From the NCBI GenBank assembly GCA_910593695.2, contig OU343052.1, positions 29,878,124-29,942,123 on the forward strand: a stretch of DNA of 64,000 bases, written 5' to 3'. A model generated the notes under the pieces. That model ran no database searches. It was not told where the DNA came from and worked only from the letters and a program-made list of their open reading frames with translations. The stretch is from Ocypus olens (lineage: Eukaryota > Arthropoda > Insecta > Coleoptera > Staphylinidae). Shown here piece after piece: positions 51,357-62,321 of the stretch. Within the stretch, counting starts at the first letter, position 1. Every line of letters begins with the position of its first letter. The position numbers and the translations under genes are program-made.

Positions 51357-52584
51357 GTGAGACTTACAGAAACTAAGACAAGCAAAATTTCTTTTCATGT
51401 AAATCGTTCGGACAACTGCTGGAAACGCCGAAAAACGATTAAATTTAATTTTTCTTCAAAAATTTATTTTCGTTTTTTTTCGAGTCCAGAATCACATTCT
51501 GAACACTATTTTGTTATAAAAACTATTTGTGAGACTTACAGAAACTGAGACAAGCGAAATTTCTTTTGATGTAAATCGTTCGACAACTGTTGGAAACGCC
51601 GAAAAACGATTAAATTTAATTTTTCTTTAAAAATTGATTTTCGTTTTTTTTTGAGTCCAGAATCCCATTCTGAACACTATTTGTTCATCAACATTATTTG
51701 TGAGACTTACAGAAACTGAAAACGATTAAATTTATATTTTCTTCAAAAATTAATTTTTGTATTTTTTCAAATCTTGAATCCCATTCTGAACACTATTTTG
51801 TTATAAAAATTATTTGTGAGACTTACAGAAACTGAGACAAGCAAAATTTCTTTCGATGTAAATCGTTCGGACAACTGCTGGAAACGCCGAAAAACGATTA
51901 AATTTAATTTTTCTTCAAAAATTTATTTTCGTTTTTTTCGAGTCTAGAATCCCATTCTGAAAACTTTTTGGTTATAAAAATTATTTGTGAGACTTACAGA
52001 AACTGAGACAAGCAAAATTTCTTTTGATATAAATCGTTCGAACAACTGCTGGAAACGCCGAAAAACGATTAAATTTAATTTTTCTTCAAAAATTTATTTT
52101 CGTTTTTTTTTTAGTCCAGAATCACATTCTGATTACTATTTTGTTATAAAAATTATTTGTGAGACTTACAGAAACTGAGACAAGCAAAATTTCTTTTGAT
52201 GTAAATCGTTCGGACCAATGCAGGAAATTTATTTTCGTTTTTTTTTTTTAAATCTTGAATCCCATTCTGAACACTATTTTGTTATAAAAATTATTTGTGA
52301 GACTTACAGAAACTGAGACAAGCAAAATTTCTTTTGATGTAAATCGTTCGGACAACTGCTGGAAACGCTGAAAAACGATTAAATTTAATTTTTCTTCAAA
52401 ATTTTATTTTCGTTTTTTTTCGAGTCTAGAATCCCATTCTGAACACTATTTGTTTATAAAAATTATTTGTGAGACTTACAGAAACTGAAAACGATTAAAT
52501 TAATATTTTCTTCAAAAATTAATTTTTTTATTTTTTCAAGTCTTGAATCCCATTCTGAACACTATTTTGTTATAAAAATTATTT
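51357..52584 (+). repeat. 1,228-bp satellite segment, Y copy 2
   Basis: Second tandem copy of 50129-51356. It carries the same CGCTGAAAAACG A monomer (near 52367) and the CTGATTACTATT marker. It ends at the C monomer starting at 52585, as the X copy does at 33034. C and A share the same left sequence (TTTCATG), so the exact crossover position is hidden. Confidence 0.82.
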
Positions 52585-54755
52585 GTGAGACTTACAGAAA
52601 CTAAGACAAGCAAAATTTCTTTTCATGTAAATCGTTCGGACAACTGCAGGAAATTTATTTTCGTTTTTTTTCTAGTCTAGAATCCCATTCTGAACACTAT
52701 TTTGTTATAAAAATTATTTGTGAGACTTACAGAAACTGAGACAAGCAAAATTTCTTTTGATGTAAATCGTTCGGACAACTGCTGGAAACGCCGAAAAACG
52801 ATTAAATTTAATTTTTCTTCAAAAATTTATTTTCGTTTTTTTAGAGTCTAGAATCCCATTCTGAACACTATTTGTTTATAAAAACTATTTGTGAGACTTA
52901 CAGAAACTGAAAACGATTAAATTTATATTTTCTTCAAAAATTAATTTTTGTATTTTTTCAAGTCTTGAATCCCATTCTGAACACTATTTTGTTATAAAAA
53001 TTATTTGTGAGACTTACAGAAACTAAGACAAGCAAAATTTCTTTTCATGTGAATCGTTCGGACAACTGCAGGAAATTTATTTTCGTTTTTTTTCTAGTCT
53101 AGAATCCCATTCTGAACACTATTTTGTTATAAAAATTATTTGTGAGACTTACAGAAACTGAGACAAGCAAAATTTCTTTTGATGTAAATCGTTCGGACAA
53201 CTGCTGGAAACGCCGAAAAACGATTAAATTTAATTTTTCTTCAAAAATTTGTTTTCGTTTTTTTTCGAGTCTAGAATCCCATTCTGAACACTATTTGTTT
53301 ATAAAAATTATTTGTGAGACTTACAGAAACTGAAAACGATTAAATTTATATTTTCTTCAAAAATTAATTTTTGTATTTTTTCAAGTCTTGAATCCCATTC
53401 TGAACACTATTTTATTATAAAAATTATTTGTGAGACTTACAGAAACTAAGACAAGCAAAATTTCTTTTCATGTAAATCGTTCGGACAACTGCAGGAAATT
53501 TATTTTCGTTTTTTTTCTAGTCTAGAATCCCATTCTGAACACTATTTTGTTATAAAAATTATTTGTGAGACTTACAGAAACTGAGACAAGCAAAATTTCT
53601 TTTGATGTAAATCATTCGGACAACTGCTGGAAACGCCGAAAAACGATTAAATTTAATTTTTCTTCAAAAATGTATTTTGGTTTTTTTTTCGAGTCCGGAA
53701 TCACATTCTGAAAACTATTTTGTTATAAAAATTATTTGTGAGACTTACAGAAACTGAGACAAGCAAAATTTCTTTTGATGTAAATCGTTCGGACAACTGC
53801 AGGAAATTTATTTTCGCTTTTTTTCGAGTCTTGAATCCCATTCTGAACACTATTTTCTTATAAAAATTATTTGTGAGACTTACAGAAACTGAGACAATCA
53901 AAATTTCTTTTGATGTAAATCGTTCGGACAACTGCTGGAAACGCCGAAAACGATTAAATTTAATTTTTCTTCAAAAATTTATTTTGGTTTTTTTTCGAGT
54001 CCAGAATCACATTCTGAACACTATTTTGTTATAAAAATTATTTGTGAGACTTATAGAAACTGAGACAAGCAAAATTTATTTTGATGTAAATCGTTCGACA
54101 ACTGCTGGAAACGCCGAAAAACGATTAAATTTAATTTTTCTTCAAAAATTGATTTTCGTTTTTTTTCGAGTCCAGAATCACATTCTGAACACTATTTTGT
54201 TATAAAAATTATTTGTGAGACTTACAGAAACTAAAACAAGCAAAATTTCTTTTGATGAAAAACGTTCGGACCAATGCAGGAAATTTATTTTCGTTTTTTT
54301 TTTCAAATCTTGAATCCCATTCTGAACACCATTTTGTTATAAAAATTATTTGTGAGACTTACAGAAACTGAGACAAGCAAAATTTCTTTTGATGTAAATC
54401 GTTCGGACAACTGCTGGAAACGCCGAAAAACGATTAAATTTAATTTTTCTTCAAAAATGTATTTTCGTTTTTTTTCGAGTCTAGAATCCCATTCTGAACA
54501 CTATTTGTTTATAAAAATTATTTGTGAGACTTACAGAAGCTGAAAACGATTAAATTTATATTTTCTTCAAAAATTAATTTTTGTATTTTTTCAAGTCTTG
54601 AATCCCATTCTGAACACTATTTTGTTATAAAAATTATTTGTGAGACTTACAGAAACTGAAAACGATTAAATTTATATTTTCTTCAAAAATTAATTTTTTA
54701 ATTTTTTCAAGTCTTGAATCCCATTCTGAACACTATTTTGTTATAAAAATTATTT

Positions 54756-54810
54756 GTGAGACTTACGGAAGAATCCCATTGTGAACACTATTTGTTCATA
54801 AACATTATTT
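54756..54810 (+). repeat. 55-bp mini-monomer (class D), copy 1
   Basis: Reads GTGAGACTTACGGAAG and goes directly to GAATCCCATTGTGAACAC, ending TTTGTTCATAAAC. It is an A monomer with about 116 bp removed. The ATTGTGAAC mark points to the A monomers near 27393, 31055, 49384 and 60179 as its likely source. Confidence 0.82.
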
Positions 54811-54926
54811 GTGAGACTTACAGAAACTGAAAACGATTAAATTTATATTTTCTTCAAAAATTAATTTTTGTATTTTTTCAAGTCTTGAATCCCATTCTGA
54901 ACACTATTTTGTTATAAAAATTATTT

Positions 54927-55095
54927 GTGAGACTTACAGAAACTGAGACAATCAAAATTTCTTTTGGAGTAAATCATTCGGACAACTGCTGGAAACTGAA
55001 AACGATTAAATTTATATTTTCTTCAAAAATTAATTTTTGTATTTTTTCAAGTCTTGAATCCCATTCTGAACACTATTTTGTTATAAAAATTATTT
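54927..55095 (+). repeat. 169-bp A/B chimeric monomer
   Basis: The left half is A-like (GACAATCAAAATTTC, GGAGTAAATCATTCGG) and the right half is B-like (AAATTTATATTTTC, TTAATTTTTGTATT, CAAGTCTTGAATCCC). The halves meet at GGAAACTGAAAACG. The 8-bp GAAACTGA thus occurs twice, 53 bp apart; removing one copy and the interval gives exactly a 116-bp B monomer. Confidence 0.8.
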
Positions 55096-55211
55096 GTGAG
55101 ACTTACAGAAACTGAAAACGATTAAATTTATATTTTCTTCAAAAATTAATTTTTTAATTTTTTCAAGTCTTGAATCCCATTCTGAACACTATTTTGTTAT
55201 AAAAATTATTT

Positions 55212-55266
55212 GTGAGACTTACAGAAGAATCCCATTGTGAACACTATTTGTTCATAAACATTATTT
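55212..55266 (+). repeat. 55-bp mini-monomer (class D), copy 2
   Basis: Same as the copy at 54756 except CAGAAG for CGGAAG. The spacing of 456 bp shows it was copied as part of the HOR. Confidence 0.82.
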
Positions 55267-58200
55267 GTGAGACTTACAGAAACTGAAAACGATTAAATTT
55301 ATATTTTCTTCAAAAATTAATTTTTGTATTTTTTCAAGTCTTGAATCCCATTCTGAACACTATTTTGTTATAAAAATTATTTGTGAGACTTACAGAAACT
55401 GAGACAATCAAAATTTCTTTTGGAGTAAATCATTCGGACAACTGCTGGAAACGCCGAAAACGATTAAATTTAATTTTTCTTCAAAAATTTATTTTCGTTT
55501 TTTTTTCGAGTCCAGAATCACATTCTGAACACTATCTTGTTATAAAAATTATTTGTGAGACTTACAGAAACTGAGACAAGCAAAATTTCTTTCGATGTAA
55601 ATCGTTCGGACAACTGCTGGAAACGCCGAAAAACGATTAAATTTAATTTTTCTTCAAAAATTTATTTTCGTTTTTTTTCGAGTCTAGAATCCCATTCTGA
55701 AAACTTTTTGGTTTTAAAAATTATTTGTGAGACTTACAGAAACTGAGACAAGCAAAATTTCTTTTGATGTAAATCGTTCGAACAACTGCTGGAAACGCCG
55801 AAAAACGATTAAATTTAATTTTTCTTCAAAAATTTATTTTCGTTTTTTTTTTAGTCCAGAATCACATTCTGAATACTATTTTGTTATAAAAATTATTTGT
55901 GAGACTTACAGAAACTGAGACAAGCAAAATTTCTTTTGATGTAAATCGTTCGGACCAATGCAGGAAATTTATTTTCGTTTTTTTTTCAAATCTTGAATCC
56001 CATTCTGAACACTATTTTGTTATAAAAATTATTTGTGAGACTTACAGAAACTGAGACAAGCAAAATTTCTTTTGATGTAAATCGTTCGGACAACTGCTGG
56101 AAACGCCGAAAAAAGATTAAATTTAATTTTTCTTCAAAAATGTATTTTGGTTTTTTTTCGCGTCCAGAATCACATTCTCAACACTATTTTGTTATAAAAA
56201 TTATTTGTGAGACTTACAGAAACTGAGACAAGCAAAATTTCGTTTGATGTAAATCGTTCGGACAACTGCTGGAAACGCCGAAAACGATTAAATTTAATTT
56301 TTCTTCAAAAATTTATTTACGTTTTTTTTCGAGTCCAGAATCACATTCTGAACACTATTTTGTTATAAAAATTATTTGTGAGACTTACAGAAACTGAGAC
56401 AAGCAAAATTTCTTTTGATGTAAATCGTTCGACAACTGCTGGAAACGCCGAAAAACGATTAAATTTAATTTTTCTTTAAAAATTGATTTTCGTTTTTTTT
56501 CGAGTCCAGAATCCCATTCTGAACACTATTTGTTCATAAACATTATTTGTGAGACTTACAGAAACTGAAAACGATTAAATTTATATTTTCTTCAAAAATA
56601 AATTTTTGTATTTTTTCAAATCTTGAATCCCATTCTGAACACTATTTTGTTATAAAAATTATTTGTGAGACTTACAGAAACTGAGACAAGCAAAATTTCT
56701 TTCGATGTAAATCGTTCGGACAACTGCTGGAAACGCCGAAAAACGATTAAATTTAATTTTTCTTCAAAAATTTATTTTCGTTTTTTTTTCGAGTCCAGAA
56801 TCACATTCTGAACACTATCTTGTTATAAAAATTATTTGTGAGACTTACAGAAACTGAGACAAGCAAAATTTCTTTCGATGTAAATCGTTCGGACAACTGC
56901 TGGAAACGCCGAAAAACGATTAAATTTAATTTTTCTTCAAAAATTTATTTTCGTTTTTTTTCGAGTCTAGAATCCCATTCTGAAAACTTTTTGGTTTTAA
57001 AAATTATTTGTGAGACTTACAGAAACTGAGACAAGCAAAATTTCTTTTGATGTAAATCGTTCGAACAACTGCTGGAAACGCCGAAAAACGATTAAATTTA
57101 ATTTTTCTTCAAAAATTTATTTTCGTTTTTTTTTTAGTCCAGAATCACATTCTGAACACTATTTTGTTATAAAAATTATTTGTGAGACTTACAGAAACTG
57201 AGACAAGCAAAATTTCTTTTGATGTAAATCGTTCGGACCAATGCAGGAAATTTATTTTCGTTTTTTTTTCAAATCTTGAATCCCATTCTGAACACTATTT
57301 TGTTATAAAAATTATTTGTGAGACTTACAGAAACTGAGACAAGCAAAATTTCTTTTGATGTAAATCGTTCGGACAACTGCTGGAAACGCCGAAAAACGAT
57401 TAAATTTAATTTTTCTTCAAAAATTTATTTTCGTTTTTTTTCGAGTCTAGAATCCCATTCTGAACACTATTTGTTTATAAAAATTATTTGTGAGACTTAC
57501 AGAAACTGAAAACGATTAAATTTATATTTTCTTCAAAAATTAATTTTTTAATTTTTTCAAGTCTTGAATCCCATTCTGAACACTATTTTATTATAAAAAT
57601 TATTTGTGAGACTTACAGAAACTGAGACAAGCAAAATTTCTTTTGATGTAAATCGTTCGGACAACTGCTGGAAACGCCGAAAAAAGATTAAATTTAATTT
57701 TTCTTCAAAAATGTATTTTGGTTTTTTTTCGCGTCCAGAATCACATTCTCAACACTATTTTGTTATAAAAATTATTTGTGAGACTTACAGAAACTGAGAC
57801 AAGCAAAATTTCTTTTGATGTAAATCGTTCGGACAACTGCTGGAAACGCCGAAAACGATTAAATTTAATTTTTCTTCAAAAATTTATTTACGTTTTTTTT
57901 CGAGTCCAGAATCACATTCTGAACACTATTTTGTTATAAAAATTATTTGTGAGACTTACAGAAACTGAGACAAGCAAAATTTCTTTTGATGTAAATCGTT
58001 CGACAACTGCTGGAAACGCCGAAAAACGATTAAATTTAATTTTTCTTTAAAAATTGATTTTCGTTTTTTTTCGAGTCCAGAATCCCATTCTGAACACTAT
58101 TTGTTCATAAACATTATTTGTGAGACTTACAGAAACTGAAAACGATTAAATTTATATTTTCTTCAAAAATAAATTTTTGTATTTTTTCAAATCTTGAATC

Positions 58201-61200
58201 CCATTCTGAACACTATTTTGTTATAAAAATTATTTGTGAGACTTACAGAAACTGAGACAAGCAAAATTTCTTTCGACGTAAATCGTTCGGACAACTGCTG
58301 GAAACGCCGAAAAACGATTAAATTTAATTTTTCTTCAAAAATTTATTTTCGTTTTTTTTCGAGTCTAGAATCCCATTCTGAAAACTTTTCGGTTATAAAA
58401 ATTATTTGTGAGACTTACAGAAACTGAGACAAGCAAAATTTCTTTAGATGTAAATCGTTCGGACAACTGCTGGAAACGCCGAAAAACGATTAAATTTAAT
58501 TTTTCTTCAAAAATTTATTTTCGTTTATTTTTAGTCCAGAATCACATTCTGAACACTATTTTGTTATAAAAATTATTTGTGAGACTTACAGAAACTGAGA
58601 CAAGCAAAATTTCTTTTGATGTAAATCGTTCGGACCAATGCAGGAAATTTATTTTCGTTTTTTTTTTCAAATCTTGAATCCCATTCTGAACACTATTTTG
58701 TTATAAAAATTATTTGTGAGACTTACAGAAACTGAGACAAGCAAAATTTCTTTTGATGTAAATCGTTCGGACAACTGCTGGAAACGCCGAAAAACGATTA
58801 AATTTAATTTTTCTTCAAAAATTTATTTTCGTTTTTTTTCGAGTCTAGAATCCCATTCTGAACACTATTTGTTTATAAAAATTATTTGTGAGACTTACAG
58901 AAACTGAAAACGATTAAATTAATATTTTCTTCAAAAATTAATTTTTGTATTTTTTCAAGTCTTGAATCCCATTCTGAACACTATTTTGTTATAAAAATTA
59001 TTTGTGAGACTTACAGAAACTAAGACAAGCAAAATTTCTTTTCATGTAAATCGTTCGGACAACTGCAGGAAATTTATTTTCGTTTTTTTTCTAGTCTAGA
59101 ATCCCATTCTGAACACTATTTTGTTATAAAAATTATTTGTGAGACTTACAGAAACTGAGACAAGCAAAATTTCTTTTGATGTAAATCGTTCGGACAACTG
59201 CTGGAAACGCCGAAAAACGATTAAATTTAATTTTTCTTCAAAAATTTATTTTCGTTTTTTTCGAGTCTAGAATCCCATTCTGAACACTATTTGTTTATAA
59301 AAATTATTTGTGAGACTTACAGAAACTGAAAACGATTAAATTTATATTTTCTTCAAAAATTTATTTATGTATTTTTTCAAGTCTTGAATCCCATTCTGAA
59401 CACTATTTTGTTATAAAAATTATTTGTGAGACTTACAGAAACTAAGACAAGCAAAATTTCTTTTCATGTGAATCGTTCGGACAACTGCATGAAATTTATT
59501 TTCGTTTTTTTTCTAGTCTAGAATCCCATTCTGAACACTATTTTGTTATAAAAATTATTTGTGAGACTTACAGAAACTGAGACAAGCAAAATTTCTTTTG
59601 ATGTAAATCGTTCGGACAACTGCTGGAAACGCCGAAAAACGATTAAATTTAATTTTTCTTCAAAAATGCATTTTGGTTTTTTTTTCGAGTCCGGAATCAC
59701 ATTCTGAAAACTATTTTGTTATAAAAATTATTTGTGAGACTTACAGAAACTGAGACAAGCAAAATTTCTTTTGATGTAAATCGTTCGGACAACTGCAGGA
59801 AATTTATTTTCGTTTTTTTTCGAGTCTTGAATCCTATTCTGAACACTATTTTGTTATAAAAATTATTTGTGAGACTTACAGAAACTGAGACAATCAAAAT
59901 TTCTTTTGATGTAAATCGTTCGGACAACTGCTGGAAACGCCGAAAACCATTAAATTTAATTTTTCTTCAAAAATTTATTTTCGTTTTTTTTCGAGTCCAG
60001 AATCACATTCTTAACACTATTTTGTTATAAAAATTATTTGTGAGACTTATAGAAACTGAGACAAGCAAAATTTATTTTGATGTAAATCGTTCGACAACTG
60101 CTGGAAACGCCGAAAAACGATTAAATTTAATTTTTCTTCAAAAATTGATTTTCGTTTTTTTTCGAGTCCAGAATCCCATTGTGAACACTATTTGTTCATA
60201 AACATTATTTGTGAGACTTACAGAAACTAAAAACGATTAAAGTTATATTTTCTTCAAAAATTAATTTTTGTATTTTTTCAAGTCTTGAAACCCATTCTGA
60301 ACACTATTTTGTTATAAAAATTATTTGTGAGACTTACAGAAACTAAGACAAGCAAAATTTCTTTTGGGGTCAATCGTTCGGACAACTGCTGGAAACGCCG
60401 AAAAACGATTAAATTTATTTTTTCTTCAAAAATTTATTTTCGTTTTTTTTTTAGTCCAGAATCACATTCTGAACACTATTTTGTTATAAAAATTATTTGT
60501 GAGACTTACAGAAACTAAAACAAGCAAAATTTCTTTTGATGTAAATCGTTCGGACCAATGCAGGAAATTTATTTTCGTTTTTTTTTTCAAATCTTGAATC
60601 CCATTCTGAACACTATTTTGTTATAAAAATTATTTGTGAGACTTACAGAAACTGAGACAAGCAAAATTTCTTTTGATGTAAATCGTTCGGACAACTGCTG
60701 GAAACGCCGAAAAACGATTAAATTTAATTTTTCTTCAAAAATTTATTTTCGTTTTTTTTCGAGTCTAGAATCCCATTCTGAACACTATTTGTTTATAAAA
60801 ATTATTTGTGAGACTTACAGAAACTGAAAACGATTAAATTTATATTTTCTTCAAAAATTAATTTTTGTATATTTTCAAGTCTTGAATCCCATTCTGAACA
60901 CTATTTTGTTATAAAAATTATTTGTGAGACTTACAGAAACTAAGAGAAGCAAAATTTCTTTTCATGTAAATCGTTCGGACAACTGCTGGAAACGCCGAAA
61001 AACGATTAAATTTAATTTTTCTTCAAAAATTTATTTCGTTTTTTTTCGAGTCCAGAATCACATTCTGAACACTATTTTGTTATAAAAACTATTTGTGAGA
61101 CTTACAGAAACTGAGACAAGCGAAATTTCTTTTGATGTAAATCGTTCGACAACTGTTGGAAACGCCGAAAAACGATTAAATTTAATTTTTCTTTAAAAAT

Positions 61201-62266
61201 TGATTTTCGTTTTTTTTCGAGTCCAGAATCCCATTCTGAACACTATTTGTTCATCAACATTATTTGTGAGACTTACAGAAACTGAAAACGATTAAATTTA
61301 TATTTTCTTCAAAAATTAATTTTTGTATTTTTTCAAATCTTGAATCCCATTCTGAACACTATTTTGTTATAAAAATTATTTGTGAGACTTACAGAAACTG
61401 AGACAGGCAAAATTTCTTTCGATGTAAATCGTTCGGACAACTGCTGGAAACGCCGAAAAACGATTAAATTTAATTTTTCTTCAAAAATTTATTTTCGTTT
61501 TTTTTCGAGTCTAGAATCCCATTCTGAAAACTTTTTGGTTATAAAAATTATTTGTGAGACTTACAGAAACTGAGACAAGCAAAATTTCTTTTGATATAAA
61601 TCGTTCGAACAACTGCTGGAAACGCCGAAAAACGATTAAATTTAATTTTTCTTCAAAAATTTATTTTCGTTTTTTTTTAGTCCAGAATCACATTCTGATT
61701 ACTATTTTGTTATAAAAATTATTTGTGAGACTTACAGAAACTGAGACAAGCAAAATTTCTTTTGATGTAAATCGTTCGGACCAATGCAGGAAATTTATTT
61801 TCGTTTTTTTTTTTCAAATCTTGAATCCCATTCTGAACACTATTTTGTTATAAAAATTATTTGTGAGACTTACAGAAACTGAGACAAGCAAAATTTCTTT
61901 TGATGTAAATCGTTCGGACAACTGCTGGAAACGCTGAAAAACGATTAAATTTAATTTTTCTTCAAAAATTTATTTTCGTTTTTTTTCGAGTCTAGAATCC
62001 CATTCTGAACACTATTTGTTTGTAAAAATTATTTGTGAGACTTACAGAAACTGAAAACGATTAAATTTATATTTTCTTCAAAAATTAATTTTTGTATTTT
62101 TTCAAGTCTTGAATCCCATTCTGAACACTATTTTATTATAAACATTATTTGTGAGACTTACAGAAACTGAAAACGATTAAATTTATATTTTCTTCAAAAA
62201 TTAATTTTTTAATTTTTTCAAGTCTTGAATCCCATTCTGAACACTATTTTGTTATAAAAATTATTT

Positions 62267-62321
62267 GTGAGACTTACAGAAGAATCCCATTGTGAACACT
62301 ATTTGTTCATAAACATTATTT
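62267..62321 (+). repeat. 55-bp mini-monomer (class D), copy 3
   Basis: Same 55-bp form, 7,055 bp to the right of copy 2. It is preceded by a B monomer with the TTAATTTTTTAATTTTTT variant and followed by a normal B, as in the 456-bp HOR. Confidence 0.82.

Larger units (their letters stand above)
34985..54639 (+). repeat. Block Y: second copy of X without the LINE
   Basis: Y restarts the X sequence at about 34985 and follows it to the A monomer at 54352, the counterpart of 34801. Offset changes account for the length differences: 16,559 at the left, plus two extra 1,998-bp units, minus 2,972 bp at the LINE site gives 17,583; about 740 bp of added monomers gives 18,323; one extra 1,228-bp segment gives 19,551. 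No non-satellite sequence is present. After 54524 the array changes to the B-rich pattern of block Z. Confidence 0.8.
54640..55095 (+). repeat. 456-bp HOR (B-D-B-A/B), first copy
   Basis: Order is B (116, with the variant TTAATTTTTTAATTTTTT), D (55), B (116) and a 169-bp A/B chimera, total 456. The second copy starts at 55096 and has the same B-D-B, but ends in a normal 172-bp A at 55383. A related B-D-B-A run starts at 62151. At 54524/54640 two B monomers are adjacent, an arrangement otherwise seen only at 62035/62151. Confidence 0.82.

Noticed and set aside
34985..54639. Block Y as a pure assembly artefact
   Set aside because: Y differs from X by many private substitutions, a triplicated unit, a duplicated segment and the absent LINE, so it is not a simple copy error. 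Long-read confirmation would still be needed for copy numbers.
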